The notes under the pieces: generated by a model | What the model was told of the DNA's origin: nothing | What the model saw: the letters and a program-made list of their open reading frames with translations, nothing else | The model's database searches: none | In this document: positions 26,526 to 36,717 of the stretch, one piece after another | How positions within the stretch are numbered: the first letter of the stretch is position 1 | Layout: every line of letters starts with the position of its first letter | From: Nanobdellota archaeon | GTDB lineage: Archaea > Nanobdellota > Nanobdellia > Parvarchaeales > Parvarchaeaceae | Assembly: GCA_021807125.1 (NCBI GenBank) | Contig: JAKAPK010000001.1 | Span: 246,354 to 310,353 of the forward strand | DNA: 64,000 nt | Reading direction: 5' to 3' | Translations under genes and position numbers: made by a program

Positions 26526-26840
26526 ATGTCTATGAAAACTCTTGAAGATTTGATAAAGGAACTGACATCAAAAATCTCCGACGGCGTTGAGTTAAGGTGC
26601 TGTGCCGCATCAACAAGTCGATTCGCGGATGGACGGGGATATTCTACACCGATTTCCACTGTGTATAAAAAATCTGGGATCATTGACGATGCAATATCGA
26701 CTGGCGGAAATTTTCCGCATGAGATAGTTTTTAATGATGATTATTCGATAGGAAGATATCTGATTACGCATGCCGACACCGGCACAATAGACGGAACTTT
26801 ATGCCTAAATATCCCTAAAACAAGGGAGGGGTGCTTATAG
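26526..26840 (+). CDS. Small unknown protein, 104 aa
   Basis: Not recognised. Two close start codons are possible (26526 and 26532). N-terminal helix MSMKTLEDLIKELTSKI, then a mixed region containing a Cys pair (LRCCAAS) and a beta-like stretch (HEIVFNDDYSIGRYLITHADTGTIDGTLCLNI). Its last 10 bases overlap the GTG start of the next ORF, which suggests that both are translated together. Confidence 0.5.
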   Translation: MSMKTLEDLIKELTSKISDGVELRCCAASTSRFADGRGYSTPISTVYKKSGIIDDAISTGGNFPHEIVFNDDYSIGRYLITHADTGTIDGTLCLNIPKTREGCL

Positions 26841-27097
26841 CAATATTATCACACGATCCAAGGTATCTCTGCGAAAAATATAGGGGTGAAATCAAGAAAA
26901 CAAATGAAGGTCTATATACTTTAGAAATCCATAACGAAGATACCACTACGCGAATAGAAATACATATCGATAACGACGAGCTTAAAAAGTTGGTGTCCAT
27001 TACAGAAGACATATTATTGAAAAACGCAACGATAAGCGGAAAGGATGTTTTGCTCTCCTATTTTAAATACGAAGTAAATTTCTGCAATAAAAATTAA
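26831..27097 (+). CDS. Small unknown protein, 88 aa (GTG start)
   Basis: Begins with GTG inside the end of the preceding ORF, preceded by a purine-rich AAGGGAGGG that can serve as ribosome-binding site. The middle is a regular beta-like sequence (GLYTLEIHNEDTTTRIEIHIDNDELKKLVSITEDILLK) with a helix after it, resembling a small alpha/beta domain. No family recognised. It ends just before the ribonucleotide reductase gene; the three small genes and nrdJ may form one transcript. Confidence 0.55.
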   Translation: MLIAILSHDPRYLCEKYRGEIKKTNEGLYTLEIHNEDTTTRIEIHIDNDELKKLVSITEDILLKNATISGKDVLLSYFKYEVNFCNKN

Positions 27098-27163
27098 TTG
27101 AATTCCTGTTCAATTATATTTAAAAATGACAAAACGCTTATTGTAGATAATAATGGAGGAAAA

Positions 27164-29446
27164 ATGCCCGTAGAATTACCTAGTGAGACCCTTGAATTTT
27201 TTCAAAACGATGAACTTCATGCAAGGATATTCTACGAAAAATATGCTATCAAGGACATTGACGGAAATATAATAGAAAAGACGCCGGTAGAGATGTGGAA
27301 GCGTCTTGCAAAAGAAATTTCCAGTGTTGAAAAAGACCAAAAAACTTATGAAGAAAAGTTTTTTTGGTTGCTAAACGATTTTAAATTTGTTCCTGGAGGT
27401 AGGATACTTTTTGGCACTGGTTCACCGAGGAGGGCCACTCTTCTTAATTGTTATTATCTGCCAATAAAAGAAGATTCTATTGAAGGCATATTCGAAACTG
27501 CCAGGGAAATGGCTAGAACATACTCTTTCGGTGGGGGGGTCGGCATTGATATTTCTGTATTAAGACCCAAAGGGTGTTTTGTTAACAATGCGTCAATAAG
27601 GACTACTGGTGCGGTTTCCTTCATGGAATTATATTCTGTTACTACTGGAACGATAGGACAATCTGGCAGACGCGGTGCGCTTATGATAACTATGGATGTC
27701 CATCATCCAGATATAGAAGATTTCATCGTTGCAAAAAGCGACAAAAGGAGTGTCAGATACGCAAACATAAGTGTAAAAGTATACAACGATTTCATGCACG
27801 CGGTGGAAGAAAACAGCGATTTCGAACTGCATTTCAAGAACAACCTTGCAGAAGCGAAAAGAAAGGTTAATGCCAGAGTTATTTGGGAAAAAATAATAGA
27901 TACTGCTCTTAATACTGGTGACCCGGGCATAATATTCTGGGATCACGTCAAGGATGAATCACCGGTAGAATACGATCCACGAATGTCTGTGAAGGGTACA
28001 AACCCCTGTGCAGAACAGCCTTTAGAGAACTATGGTGCTTGCGATTTAGGTGCAATAAATCTAGAGTACTTCGTCAAAGATTCATTTACGAAAAATGCGA
28101 ACATAGATTGGAAAACGCTTGAAACCACAATAAGATACTCTGTCAGGTTCCTAGACAACGTACTTGATTATAGCTATCCTAGACACGCTTTGAAAGCACA
28201 GGCAGAGCAAACTGTATACACAAGAAGAATAGGTTTAGGGGTTATGGGTCTGGCAAACATGCTTATAAGATTAAACATAAAATATGATACAGACGCCGCT
28301 ATAAAATTTGTAGATGAATTTTTCGGAAAATTCAAGGAAATCGCATATGACGAGAGTTCAAATATAGCAAAAGAGAAGGGATCTTTTAAGGGGTTCAATG
28401 CGGAAGAGCACGTAAAAAGAAATTTTATAAAAAGATTAAGCAGTGAACTGAAGAAAAAAATAAAAGCACAAGGTCTAAGAAATGGCGCAGTTCTTACAAT
28501 AGCTCCGACCGGTTCGATATCTTCTATGATAGGAGTAAGCGGTGGCGTTGAACCTATATACGCATTGAGCTACACGCGCAGATCAGAATCCTTATCAGAA
28601 GAAAAATTTGAGATTCTTGATCCTATAGTAAAGACATACATGAATGAATTCAAATTAAAGGAAAAGAGACAACTGCCCGATATTTTTGTGGTTGCGCACG
28701 CAGTAGACCCATTTTTTAGAGTTAAAATGCAGGCAACTATACAGAAACACATAGACTCATCAATATCTTCAACTGTGAATCTTAAAAACGACACTGGGAA
28801 AGATACAGTTAATAAAATATACATTGAGGCGTGGAAACAGGGCTGCAAATCGATAACGATATACAGAGAAGGTTCTAAAGAAGACATATTGACAGCAACC
28901 GATGAAGCGGGACAACAGCCTCCGCCAGAAAAAATAGAAGCAGAACTTAGCGAGCTTGAGGAGAGACCGTTTATAATGCAGGGAACTACAATAAAATTCC
29001 CGCTTCCACAGGGAAACCTTTACGTTACGGTAAACAAAGGTCCAAATGATGCGATAAAAGAAGTTTTTATAAGTATGGGTAGATCGGGTGAAGCGGAAAA
29101 GACATATACCGAAGCGATAGGTAGATTAATAAGCGTATATTTACAATCAGGCGGAAACGTAGAAAGAATAATAAATACTTTAAAGGGAATAAGGGGCGAT
29201 ACTACGGTGTGGTTCAATGGAATAAGACTTCTATCGCTTCCCGACGCCGTTGCAAAAGGGTTAGAACTGGTAGAAAAAGGGGCTAAGATAACCACATTGA
29301 AAGGAAACGAACAGACCGAAAATCTAAAAGGAAAAATAGAGCCGGTTTCAATGACTAAAAGATGCCCGTCTTGTTTGCAGGATACGCTAATATTTGAGAA
29401 CGGTTGCTTCGTGTGTAAGTCATGCGGATATACAAAGTGCGAATAA
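27164..29446 (+). CDS. nrdJ: Ribonucleoside-diphosphate reductase, adenosylcobalamin-dependent (class II)
   Basis: Makes deoxyribonucleotides. I choose the ATG at 27164 (MPVELPSETLEFF) because it sits 4 nt after GGAGGA, a strong ribosome-binding site; the track's TTG start adds 22 unlikely residues. This gives 760 aa. Conserved features: KFVPGGRILFGTGS, LLNCYYLPIKEDSIEGIF (first redox Cys), GGGVGIDISVLRPKG, NPCAEQPLENYGACDLGAINL (radical Cys region with C-x-E), APTGSIS. The C-terminus ends in a zinc-ribbon-like CPSCLQ..ENGCFVCKSCGYTKCE. Class II identity is inferred from length and pattern; no NrdB/NrdG partner is nearby. Confidence 0.92.
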   Translation: MPVELPSETLEFFQNDELHARIFYEKYAIKDIDGNIIEKTPVEMWKRLAKEISSVEKDQKTYEEKFFWLLNDFKFVPGGRILFGTGSPRRATLLNCYYLPIKEDSIEGIFETAREMARTYSFGGGVGIDISVLRPKGCFVNNASIRTTGAVSFMELYSVTTGTIGQSGRRGALMITMDVHHPDIEDFIVAKSDKRSVRYANISVKVYNDFMHAVEENSDFELHFKNNLAEAKRKVNARVIWEKIIDTALNTGDPGIIFWDHVKDESPVEYDPRMSVKGTNPCAEQPLENYGACDLGAINLEYFVKDSFTKNANIDWKTLETTIRYSVRFLDNVLDYSYPRHALKAQAEQTVYTRRIGLGVMGLANMLIRLNIKYDTDAAIKFVDEFFGKFKEIAYDESSNIAKEKGSFKGFNAEEHVKRNFIKRLSSELKKKIKAQGLRNGAVLTIAPTGSISSMIGVSGGVEPIYALSYTRRSESLSEEKFEILDPIVKTYMNEFKLKEKRQLPDIFVVAHAVDPFFRVKMQATIQKHIDSSISSTVNLKNDTGKDTVNKIYIEAWKQGCKSITIYREGSKEDILTATDEAGQQPPPEKIEAELSELEERPFIMQGTTIKFPLPQGNLYVTVNKGPNDAIKEVFISMGRSGEAEKTYTEAIGRLISVYLQSGGNVERIINTLKGIRGDTTVWFNGIRLLSLPDAVAKGLELVEKGAKITTLKGNEQTENLKGKIEPVSMTKRCPSCLQDTLIFENGCFVCKSCGYTKCE

Positions 29447-29480
29447 TCAAATTTAAAAAGGCTAAATACTTATCTAATAG

Positions 29481-29753
29481 ATGGAAATTGAAGTACTAGA
29501 AAAGAGCGATTCGTCTATTAAATTCAGGGTTAAGGGCGGTTCGCAATCAATACTTAACCTATTAAAGGAAGAGGCAGATTCGATAGAAGGCATATCTTTC
29601 GCGGGTTTTGCAACTGAACATCCTTTGGAACGTTCATCTATTTTTGTGCTTCGTACGAAATCTAAGGACGCTGAAAAAGTATTTAAAAAAGTTGTCGAAA
29701 AAGCAATGGATGATTTAAACGAAGCGAAGAAATTATTCAGCAAGCTTTCTTAA
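29481..29753 (+). CDS. rpoL: DNA-directed RNA polymerase subunit L (Rpo11)
   Basis: 90 aa. Partners with subunit D in RNA polymerase assembly. It has the Rpb11/RpoL pattern: MEIEVLEKSDSSIKFRVKGGSQSILNLLKEEA, then FAGFATEHPLERSSIFVLRTKS (usually YAGY-x2-xHPL), and a terminal amphipathic helix. Start preceded by a TATA-like TTTAAAAAGG ~25 bp upstream, so the message is probably leaderless. Followed after 12 bp by the signal peptidase. Confidence 0.92.
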   Translation: MEIEVLEKSDSSIKFRVKGGSQSILNLLKEEADSIEGISFAGFATEHPLERSSIFVLRTKSKDAEKVFKKVVEKAMDDLNEAKKLFSKLS

Positions 29754-29765
29754 ATATAAAAAGGC

Positions 29766-30335
29766 ATGAAATTTTCAAAAGATAAGTTTGTCTCTCTTAT
29801 CAAACAACTAACAGGGGGACAAAGCTGGATATCTTTTTTGTTTTATATAATAATAGTATATCTTGGCGTTAGCTATATATTTCTGCCTGCTTTGTATCAT
29901 TTTACTTCAATAAATTACATAAGTGCAGTCGTTTCCGGGAGCATGGACCACTCTGCGCCAGATATACAGTATACTTATAACTTCTGGCTTCAGCAGCGCG
30001 GATTTAATTACACGTCATGGCCGTATCCTAACGGCGTAAGTATCGGTTCTTTGGTGATAGCATATAAAACGCCAGCAAGCCAAATAAACATAGGAGATGT
30101 TATAGTGTACGATATAAAATACCAGGGAATAACGGAAGAAGTTATCCATCGAGTAATAAACCGCACGGAAATAAACGGAACGTATTACTTTACGACTAAA
30201 GGCGATGCGAACCCGGCTTCTCTGCCTTTTGAAATAAATATACCTTACTCGGATATAACAGGTAAGGTACAGACAGTAGTACCGTATCTGGGTTATCCAA
30301 GGTATTTATTATACTTACTTTACAGTTTAATATGA
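29766..30335 (+). CDS. Signal peptidase I, archaeal Sec11 type
   Basis: 189 aa with an N-terminal membrane segment (WISFLFYIIIVYLGVSYIFLPALYHF). The catalytic Ser is in VVSGSMDHS, the His replaces the bacterial Lys in EEVIHRVINR, and the Asp is in FTTKGDANPAS: the Ser-His-Asp set of ER/archaeal signal peptidases. A ~45-residue insert (YTYNFWLQQRGFNYTSWPYPNG) between the Ser motif and the INIGDVIVYD strand is longer than usual. A C-terminal hydrophobic stretch (YLGYPRYLLYLLYSLI) may be a second anchor. Removes signal peptides from exported proteins. Overlaps the next gene by 4 bp. Confidence 0.9.
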   Translation: MKFSKDKFVSLIKQLTGGQSWISFLFYIIIVYLGVSYIFLPALYHFTSINYISAVVSGSMDHSAPDIQYTYNFWLQQRGFNYTSWPYPNGVSIGSLVIAYKTPASQINIGDVIVYDIKYQGITEEVIHRVINRTEINGTYYFTTKGDANPASLPFEINIPYSDITGKVQTVVPYLGYPRYLLYLLYSLI

Positions 30336-30895
30336 AAACGATAATATGTTTTACTGGTATGCCGGGCAGCGGGAAATCTATAGCTGCTGAAGCTCTTAAG
30401 AAAAAGGGTTACATAGTTTTGAGTATAGGAGATGCCGTAAGAAATGAGATGCGAAGACAGGGAATACCTATTAACATAAAGACTTTGGACACTTTTTCTG
30501 TAGAAGCTAGGCAAAATCTTGGAAAAGACTATGCGATACGGCTTCTTGAATCAGAGATTGACGAAGCCTTAAAAACAAAGGATACTTTATTCGTAGACGG
30601 GATAAGGACTATGGGCGAAATCGACAGACTTAAGAGCCGTGGATATAAAGTGGTAGCGCTAGCCTTGATATCCGACAAAAAAACTAGATTCGAAAGATTG
30701 ATGAAAAGACAGAGGGAATCGGATCCAAAAGACTTAGAAGACTTTCTATGGAGAGAGAAAAAGCAGCTTGAAATGGGAATAGCTGAAGTAATAGCCACCA
30801 CAGATTATTTCTTGGAGAATGGAAACAGCGTCTCAAAATTCCAAAACAGTCTCCTTAAAAAAGTAAAATTTATAATAAACTCCGAAAAATCATAG
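30332..30895 (+). CDS. UPF0200-family P-loop kinase-like protein
   Basis: 187 aa. P-loop GMPGSGKSIAAEAL, then VLSIGDAVRNEMRRQGIP, the FSVEARQNLGKDYAIRLL segment and VDGIRTMGEIDRLK strand typical of archaeal UPF0200 proteins, which resemble nucleotide or dephospho-CoA kinases. The lid arginines are in ERLMKRQRESDPKD. Substrate unknown. ATGA overlap with the signal peptidase upstream and a 6-bp overlap with the convergent debranching-enzyme gene. Confidence 0.85.
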   Translation: MKTIICFTGMPGSGKSIAAEALKKKGYIVLSIGDAVRNEMRRQGIPINIKTLDTFSVEARQNLGKDYAIRLLESEIDEALKTKDTLFVDGIRTMGEIDRLKSRGYKVVALALISDKKTRFERLMKRQRESDPKDLEDFLWREKKQLEMGIAEVIATTDYFLENGNSVSKFQNSLLKKVKFIINSEKS

Positions 30896-32791
30896 TAATA
30901 TCTTAAAATTATCCGCAGTTTCTTCTAAATTGACATTGGACTTAAGTTTTTTGCCGTCAAATTCTAAATCTATCTGCCCCATAGGTGTACGCAAATGTCT
31001 CTTAAACTTGACAGCATAATTTTTCTTGTCTATTGTTATAGTTTTATTAAGAATGTCCGGTCTTATGCCAAGAATACATCTGTCTATTATCTCAGGCAAA
31101 CAGCACATAGACCATGCTTGTGATGGGCAACCTTGCGGCTTACCGTCGGGTTGTATTATTTCGTTTATTCTAGATGAACATTGAGAACCGAGATTCCTTT
31201 TTGAAACTATATTTAGAATTTTTTCTCCTAAATTAGAGTCCCCATACATGTATGAGCCACCCGCTGCAAAACAGCTTATGAACGGCCATATTTGACCATC
31301 GTGATAGCCGTTTATGGAGAATGTGGGGTCGTTTTTTGCCATGCTGAATACGCCGTCCTCGGAAATCATGTTAGCTTTTATATTTTCAATAACCTTATTT
31401 GCTGTATTCTTGCTTAAAGAACCGAGGTAAAGGGGAAAAATCTGATTGCAGGAATTAATATCTCTGCTTAACTGATCGGAAAGAAAACCTTCCCTTTCGT
31501 ATAAATTAATATTGTTTCTTAACGTCTTCGATAGTTCTAGGAGCCCTAAATAGTCTTGGCCTATTTTACGTAAAATTCCGGATATGGCAGAAAGCGCGTT
31601 TTCCCACAATGCCTGTATCTCTATAGAGAATTCTCGGTCTTTAGAGTCCATCCAAGTTTCCCTTCCTTTATCATGTATAAGCCCGTTTGATACTCTGGAT
31701 CTTGCATACGTTATTATGCGCATAATATTGTCATAGTTCGATCTGAAAAAATCTATATCGCCTGTATATGCTACATAGTCGGATACATCTTTCAGAAATA
31801 TCGCAGGCACATCCAGTGGATAAAGTTCGCTAGAAGAGGTACTTGGCATTTTACCGTCGTGTATTAGGTTTATAGTGTGTAGTAGTATTCTTTTTACGAA
31901 ATCTGGATTATTCAATATTAGAAACGATGGTGCGATAAGAAGGGCATCGCGAAGCCAAAACTCGTTGAAATATGGGAATCCCGCATATATTTCAGAATCA
32001 TTAAAGTTAGAATATGAATACATTGCATCAATGACATCCAGTAAAAAAGAATTATCAAACGCAGTTGAACTGCCGTAAGCAGTTGCCGCTGCCTTTATTA
32101 TACCGGATATATCCACTGCATATCTCTTTCTGTTCTTAGAATTTCTGTATATGGTTTCATCGTCTGCAGGGTATGTAAAAAAAGATAAATTAAATTCTTC
32201 TCCTTTCTTAAGGTTAGCGGTTATTATGCCAGGAACATACTTGTTTTGCGGCTGAGAATCATCAAAATATTTACTGAAACCCTTTTCTTTGGCGTATTTT
32301 CCTGGTATATGTATACCATAGTATTCGCTTTTACTGAATTCACCTTTGTCAAATGTAAACATAAGACCTTTATTATTTAGCAAAATTTGCACTTTTTTGT
32401 CTTTTTGAAACAAACCGTATAATTTAGACTCGACATAATTTTCGGATCTATCCCGTATATTTACCCCTGTTTCGAATACCATTTTACAGTCGAAATCTGG
32501 CTTTACCGTAATAAATACGGATCTGTCCGTGCAGATATCTTCTTCAGTAATTTTTCCATATCTAGTAGTGTAATCATAGCTGCAGAAACCGGAGTTGTAA
32601 AACTTGAAATCTGAGATATTTTCATCTGATAAGAAGTCTTCGTTCATCTTAAACGCAAAATAATCTACGAACTTGGTGGTTTTTTCCCATATACCACACC
32701 ATTTCGAACCGAAAGCGCCATTATTGAATCTGAATAAGAACGTTCCATTACGCGAAATAACATTCACTTTCTTATCTAATAAACTGTCCAT
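30890..32791 (-). CDS. Amylo-alpha-1,6-glucosidase / glycogen-debranching-like enzyme (GH133)
   Basis: About 633 aa from MDSLLDKKVNVISRNGTFLF; the track start six codons earlier is also possible. N-terminal ~230 residues form a beta-sandwich (debranching N-terminal domain); residues ~250-600 are the (alpha/alpha)6 barrel with FNEFWLRDALLIAPSF, GLIHDKGRETWMDSKDREFSIEIQALWENAL and NGYHDGQIWPF, which match the GDE_C catalytic region. It hydrolyses alpha-1,6 branches of glycogen-like glucans. Suggests storage or uptake of such polysaccharide. No sugar-gene partner adjacent; convergent with the UPF0200 gene. Confidence 0.88.
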   Translation of the reverse strand: MDSLLDKKVNVISRNGTFLFRFNNGAFGSKWCGIWEKTTKFVDYFAFKMNEDFLSDENISDFKFYNSGFCSYDYTTRYGKITEEDICTDRSVFITVKPDFDCKMVFETGVNIRDRSENYVESKLYGLFQKDKKVQILLNNKGLMFTFDKGEFSKSEYYGIHIPGKYAKEKGFSKYFDDSQPQNKYVPGIITANLKKGEEFNLSFFTYPADDETIYRNSKNRKRYAVDISGIIKAAATAYGSSTAFDNSFLLDVIDAMYSYSNFNDSEIYAGFPYFNEFWLRDALLIAPSFLILNNPDFVKRILLHTINLIHDGKMPSTSSSELYPLDVPAIFLKDVSDYVAYTGDIDFFRSNYDNIMRIITYARSRVSNGLIHDKGRETWMDSKDREFSIEIQALWENALSAISGILRKIGQDYLGLLELSKTLRNNINLYEREGFLSDQLSRDINSCNQIFPLYLGSLSKNTANKVIENIKANMISEDGVFSMAKNDPTFSINGYHDGQIWPFISCFAAGGSYMYGDSNLGEKILNIVSKRNLGSQCSSRINEIIQPDGKPQGCPSQAWSMCCLPEIIDRCILGIRPDILNKTITIDKKNYAVKFKRHLRTPMGQIDLEFDGKKLKSNVNLEETADNFKILL

Positions 32792-32948
32792 ACCGTTCAC
32801 TATACACAAGGAACGTCAACATAAGATTAATAATTTAAATTTTTAGAAATGCGGCACATATAATAAATATTCATAAAATTCAGTTAACGGCTAAAGTAAG
32901 ATATCTGGAAAAGAAATATTTAAATACTCTAAATCTATTAAAATGTAG

Positions 32949-33392
32949 ATGATAGTTAATTACCTTATAACCAAAATAGAAGCTAACAGAGACATTGTAG
33001 CTCCTGCTAATTCTCAGATAAGCATAACTGACAATATATCGCTTACAAACCTTGAAAAAGACGATAAACTTAATATCTTAAGATTCAGCTTCAGATTCGA
33101 TGCATCGGTAATGGCAGATCAGAAAAATTTCGGTAAAATAGGTGTAGAAGGTGTATTGTTCTATGCTGGTGATAAACTTGAGGAAATATTTAAGGGCTGG
33201 AATGAAGGAAAAAAAATAGAGCCTTCTCTTGCAGTGGAAGTAACGCAAGCGGCCTCTGACATAGGGTCTATAGAAGCTTTGGCATTGTCAAAAAGTCTTC
33301 AACTTCCACCTGTTATAACATTACCAAGAGTTACTGCACAAACTACAGAAAATCAATCTCAGGAACCTCCTAAGAAAAGCTCAAAAAAATAA
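32949..33392 (+). CDS. Possible SecB-like chaperone upstream of grpE
   Basis: 147 aa. Mostly beta strands (ISITDNISLTNLEKDDKLNILRFSFRFDA; KIGVEGVLFYAGDKLEEIFKGW) followed by a helix (DIGSIEALALSKSLQLPPVITLPRV) and a charged, disordered tail (QEPPKKSSKK). The order of strands, the late helix and the L-P-P..L-P ending recall the SecB fold, including archaeal SecB-like proteins, but the similarity is weak and I make it on shape alone. It is the first gene before grpE-dnaK-dnaJ (49 bp gap), supporting a role in protein folding. TATA-like ATTTAAATA ~30 bp upstream. Confidence 0.45.
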   Translation: MIVNYLITKIEANRDIVAPANSQISITDNISLTNLEKDDKLNILRFSFRFDASVMADQKNFGKIGVEGVLFYAGDKLEEIFKGWNEGKKIEPSLAVEVTQAASDIGSIEALALSKSLQLPPVITLPRVTAQTTENQSQEPPKKSSKK

Positions 33393-33441
33393 TAGCTTGG
33401 TAGCTACTTAAGCCAAAAATCTCTTAATTCGAATTAAAGCT

Positions 33442-33873
33442 ATGACTGAAAATGAACAGACAGAAACTGTAAAAACAGAAGATGTAGACTATAAGAGCAA
33501 ATATTTATATCTATTAGCAGAAGTTGATAATTATAGGAAAACGAGAGAAAAAGAAGAAACACAATTTATAAAATCATCCAATGAAAAATTAATGAGGGAT
33601 ATGCTTAAAGTTTTAGATGATTTCGAAAACGTTATGAAACACAATGACAACGAAGCCATAAAATCGCTTTTTAACTCTCTTTACTCTTCATTATCAGCTA
33701 ATGGACTAACTAGAATGAAGGTTTTGGGCGTGGATTATTCATCAGAAATAGCAGAGGTCGTTAGCACGGAGCAAACGGAAAAAGAAAAAGGGAAGATTTT
33801 GGAAGAAGTACAGGCAGGATACAAGCTTTTTGATAAGGTTATAAGGTATCCGAAGGTGAAAATAGGAATATGA
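33442..33873 (+). CDS. grpE: GrpE, nucleotide exchange factor for DnaK
   Basis: 143 aa. A long N-terminal coiled coil ([51 protein letters not shown]) leads to the C-terminal beta domain ([46 protein letters not shown]), both diagnostic of GrpE. Shorter than bacterial GrpE (~190) mainly at the N-terminus. Its stop overlaps the dnaK start (ATGA). Confidence 0.93.
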   Translation: MTENEQTETVKTEDVDYKSKYLYLLAEVDNYRKTREKEETQFIKSSNEKLMRDMLKVLDDFENVMKHNDNEAIKSLFNSLYSSLSANGLTRMKVLGVDYSSEIAEVVSTEQTEKEKGKILEEVQAGYKLFDKVIRYPKVKIGI

Positions 33874-35672
33874 CTGAAAAAGAAAAGATAATAGGTATAG
33901 ACCTTGGAACGTCCAATTCGCAGGCGGCGGTGGTAATAGCGGGAAAACCTTCAATAATACCTAGCGCGGAGGGTGCAACGATTGCCGGCAAGATGTTTCC
34001 ATCAATTGTCGCGTTTACAAAGAAAGGCGAAGTCATAATCGGCGAACCTGCGAGAAGACAGGCTGTGTCAAATCCTGAAGGTACGATTTTCGCAGCTAAG
34101 AGAAAGATGGGCAGCGATTTCAAGTACAAAGTAAACAAAACCGAATATTCGCCCCAACAAATATCTGCATTTATACTACAGAAAATAAAAAGGGACGCAG
34201 AGGCTTTCTTAGGTACTAAAATTTCAAAAGCAGTAATAACGGTGCCTGCATATTTCAATGACAATCAAAGACAGGCGACTAAGGACGCTGGCATAATCGC
34301 TGGGCTTGACGTCGTCAGAATAATAAATGAGCCCACTGCCGCAGCTATGGCATACGGTCTTGACAAAAGTACTGAAACAAAGATACTCGTATATGATCTT
34401 GGAGGCGGCACTCTTGATGTTACTGTGATGGAAATAGGCAGCGGTACGTTCCAGGTTCTTTCAACTTCAGGGGATGTACAGCTCGGTGGCGTAGACATGG
34501 ACAATGCGCTTGTCAATTATATAATCGATTCGTTCAAAACAAAGGAGAAAATAGACCTAAAAAGTGATAACACTGCGATGCAAAGAGTAAAGGATGCAGC
34601 AGAACGTGCAAAGATAGAACTGTCAACTATGCTCGAAACGGACATAAACATACCATATATAACGGTAACAAAAGATGGCCCTAAAAATCTGGAAATAAAA
34701 ATCTCTCGTGCAGAATTGGAAAAACTTGTTAAGCCGATAATTGAACGATCACGACAGCCGATAGAAAACGCCATAAAGGATGCTGACATATCAAAATCAG
34801 ATATATCAAAAATAGTTCTTGTCGGCGGGCCGACGAGAATGCCAGCAGTACAAAAATTTCTTACTGACATATTTGGTGAAAAGATAGAACGCAGCGTTGA
34901 TCCTATGGAGGCAGTAGCTGTAGGCGCTGCAATACAGGGCGCTGTATTGGCTGGAGACATAAAAGATATTGTTCTTCTGGACGTGACTCCACTGACGCTT
35001 AGTATTGAGACCTTAGGGGGAGTTTCCACTCCAATAATAGATAGAAATACCACTATACCAGTTAAAATGAGTAAAGTGTTCACGACAGCTGGAGATTATC
35101 AAAGCGCAGTAACTATAAACGTTGCACAAGGAGAAAGACCTATGATAAAAGATAACGTCATTCTAGGTTCCTTCAATCTTGAAGGTATACCTCCTGCGCC
35201 GCGTGGAGTCCCGCAAATAGAGGTTACTTTCGATATAGATGCAAACGGTATACTGAACGTATCCGCGAAAGACATGGCGACGAAAAAATCACAGACTATA
35301 ACGATAACGGCTCCGAACAAACTTTCAAAAGAAGAAATAGAAAAAATGATGAAGGATGCTAAAGAGCATGAGGAAGAAGACAAAAAGCACAAGGAACAAA
35401 TTGAAATGAAGAATGAAACGTCTGCACTAATGTATTCTCTTGAGAAAAGTCTAAACGAGTTTAAGGACAAGATAAGTGATGAAAACAAAAAAGATGCTGA
35501 AGAAGTCATATCAAAACTAAAGGAATCTCTTGAAAAGGACGAGATCGATAGCATAAAGGAATATAAGGAAAAACTCACAGACTTAATAAACAAAATAGGA
35601 ACCGAGATATACAAAGACGTAAACCAAAAGCCCGAGGATAAACATGAAGACGACACGGGACAAACGACCTGA
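33870..35672 (+). CDS. dnaK: Chaperone DnaK (Hsp70)
   Basis: 600 aa. ATPase motifs: [81 protein letters not shown]. The [14 protein letters not shown] linker leads to the substrate-binding domain ([49 protein letters not shown]) and a lysine/glutamate-rich lid. Single-gap N-terminus as in bacterial and archaeal DnaK. Archaeal dnaK genes are generally regarded as acquired from bacteria; here the full grpE-dnaK-dnaJ set is kept together. Confidence 0.97.
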   Translation: MTEKEKIIGIDLGTSNSQAAVVIAGKPSIIPSAEGATIAGKMFPSIVAFTKKGEVIIGEPARRQAVSNPEGTIFAAKRKMGSDFKYKVNKTEYSPQQISAFILQKIKRDAEAFLGTKISKAVITVPAYFNDNQRQATKDAGIIAGLDVVRIINEPTAAAMAYGLDKSTETKILVYDLGGGTLDVTVMEIGSGTFQVLSTSGDVQLGGVDMDNALVNYIIDSFKTKEKIDLKSDNTAMQRVKDAAERAKIELSTMLETDINIPYITVTKDGPKNLEIKISRAELEKLVKPIIERSRQPIENAIKDADISKSDISKIVLVGGPTRMPAVQKFLTDIFGEKIERSVDPMEAVAVGAAIQGAVLAGDIKDIVLLDVTPLTLSIETLGGVSTPIIDRNTTIPVKMSKVFTTAGDYQSAVTINVAQGERPMIKDNVILGSFNLEGIPPAPRGVPQIEVTFDIDANGILNVSAKDMATKKSQTITITAPNKLSKEEIEKMMKDAKEHEEEDKKHKEQIEMKNETSALMYSLEKSLNEFKDKISDENKKDAEEVISKLKESLEKDEIDSIKEYKEKLTDLINKIGTEIYKDVNQKPEDKHEDDTGQTT

Positions 35673-35681
35673 GTCGAATAA

Positions 35682-36674
35682 ATGGAAAAAGATCCGTATC
35701 AGGTTCTTGAAATCAAGCAAGGGTCTTCTGAAGAGGAAATAAAGTCTGCATTCAAGCGCTTGGCTAAAAAATATCATCCCGACCTCAACCCTAATAATAA
35801 ACAAGCGGAGGAAAAATTCAAGGAAATAAACGAAGCATACCGTATCCTAATGAATAAGGGTTCATATAATAATGAAAACGTTAGAGGACAGAGCGGCGGA
35901 TTCGAGGATATATTTGGTTTTAATTTCGGGGATTTATTTGGAGGGTTCAGTTTTAGACAAAGAGGGGAAGATCTAAAATATGAACTAAACATAGACTTGA
36001 AGGACTTGATAAAAGAACAGTATAAAACAATAAAAATAGACAGGCCAGTCCCATGCAAAGCATGTAATGGCTCTGGCGCAAAGACAAAAAAGAAATGTTC
36101 TAGATGTGACGGTCTTGGAAAAATAAGGGGTGTTTCCAGGCATGGTGCATCCACTTTCATAACAATGACCGAATGCAGGGCCTGCAACGGAAAAGGATAT
36201 AATGTAGAGACTAAATGCGACAAGTGCGGTGGAGTTGGATATGAGAATTCCGCTGAAGAGATCCGTATACCAATAAGACGAGGTATAATAGAAGGAGATA
36301 CTATACTCTTAGAACGTGCCGGCGCTGGATCATTGGATGGCGACTACGGCGACTTATATGTAATTTTTCATATAAACAGAGACCAATACTTTAAAATTGA
36401 AGGCCGTAACTTAGTCACTACTCTGTTTGTAGATGTTAGAGATCTGATAGATCAAAAAGATATAGAAGTAGATACGCCGATAATGAAAAAGAAAATAAAA
36501 TTAAATAGAGAACAAAGATGGCCATTAATAATAAAGGGTGAAGGATTATTTGATAAAAAAGGAAAAAAAGGTGACTTAGTAATAGAACTTTCACCGATAA
36601 TACCTGGCAGTAAAGAAGAAGTGCTAAGGACTTTTTTCTCCGGTGAGAGGGTAAAACCTTACCTGCTGTCTTAG
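35682..36674 (+). CDS. dnaJ: Chaperone DnaJ (Hsp40, type I)
   Basis: 330 aa. J domain with the essential HPD (KKYHPDLNP) in the first 65 residues; a short Gly/Phe region ([20 protein letters not shown]); four zinc repeats C-x2-C-x-G-x-G ([32 protein letters not shown]); then the C-terminal substrate-binding region. About 45 residues shorter than E. coli DnaJ, missing mostly the C-terminal dimerisation tail. Stimulates DnaK ATPase. 9 bp after dnaK. Confidence 0.96.
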   Translation: MEKDPYQVLEIKQGSSEEEIKSAFKRLAKKYHPDLNPNNKQAEEKFKEINEAYRILMNKGSYNNENVRGQSGGFEDIFGFNFGDLFGGFSFRQRGEDLKYELNIDLKDLIKEQYKTIKIDRPVPCKACNGSGAKTKKKCSRCDGLGKIRGVSRHGASTFITMTECRACNGKGYNVETKCDKCGGVGYENSAEEIRIPIRRGIIEGDTILLERAGAGSLDGDYGDLYVIFHINRDQYFKIEGRNLVTTLFVDVRDLIDQKDIEVDTPIMKKKIKLNREQRWPLIIKGEGLFDKKGKKGDLVIELSPIIPGSKEEVLRTFFSGERVKPYLLS

Positions 36675-36717
36675 ATTAGCGCATAAACTATTTATTACAC
36701 GGTAATTTTATAGGGAT

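Noticed and set aside
34265-35656. Long minus-strand ORFs opposite dnaK (34517-35083, 35099-35656)
   Set aside because: Typical antisense shadows of a codon-biased gene; Ser/Phe-rich without domain pattern.
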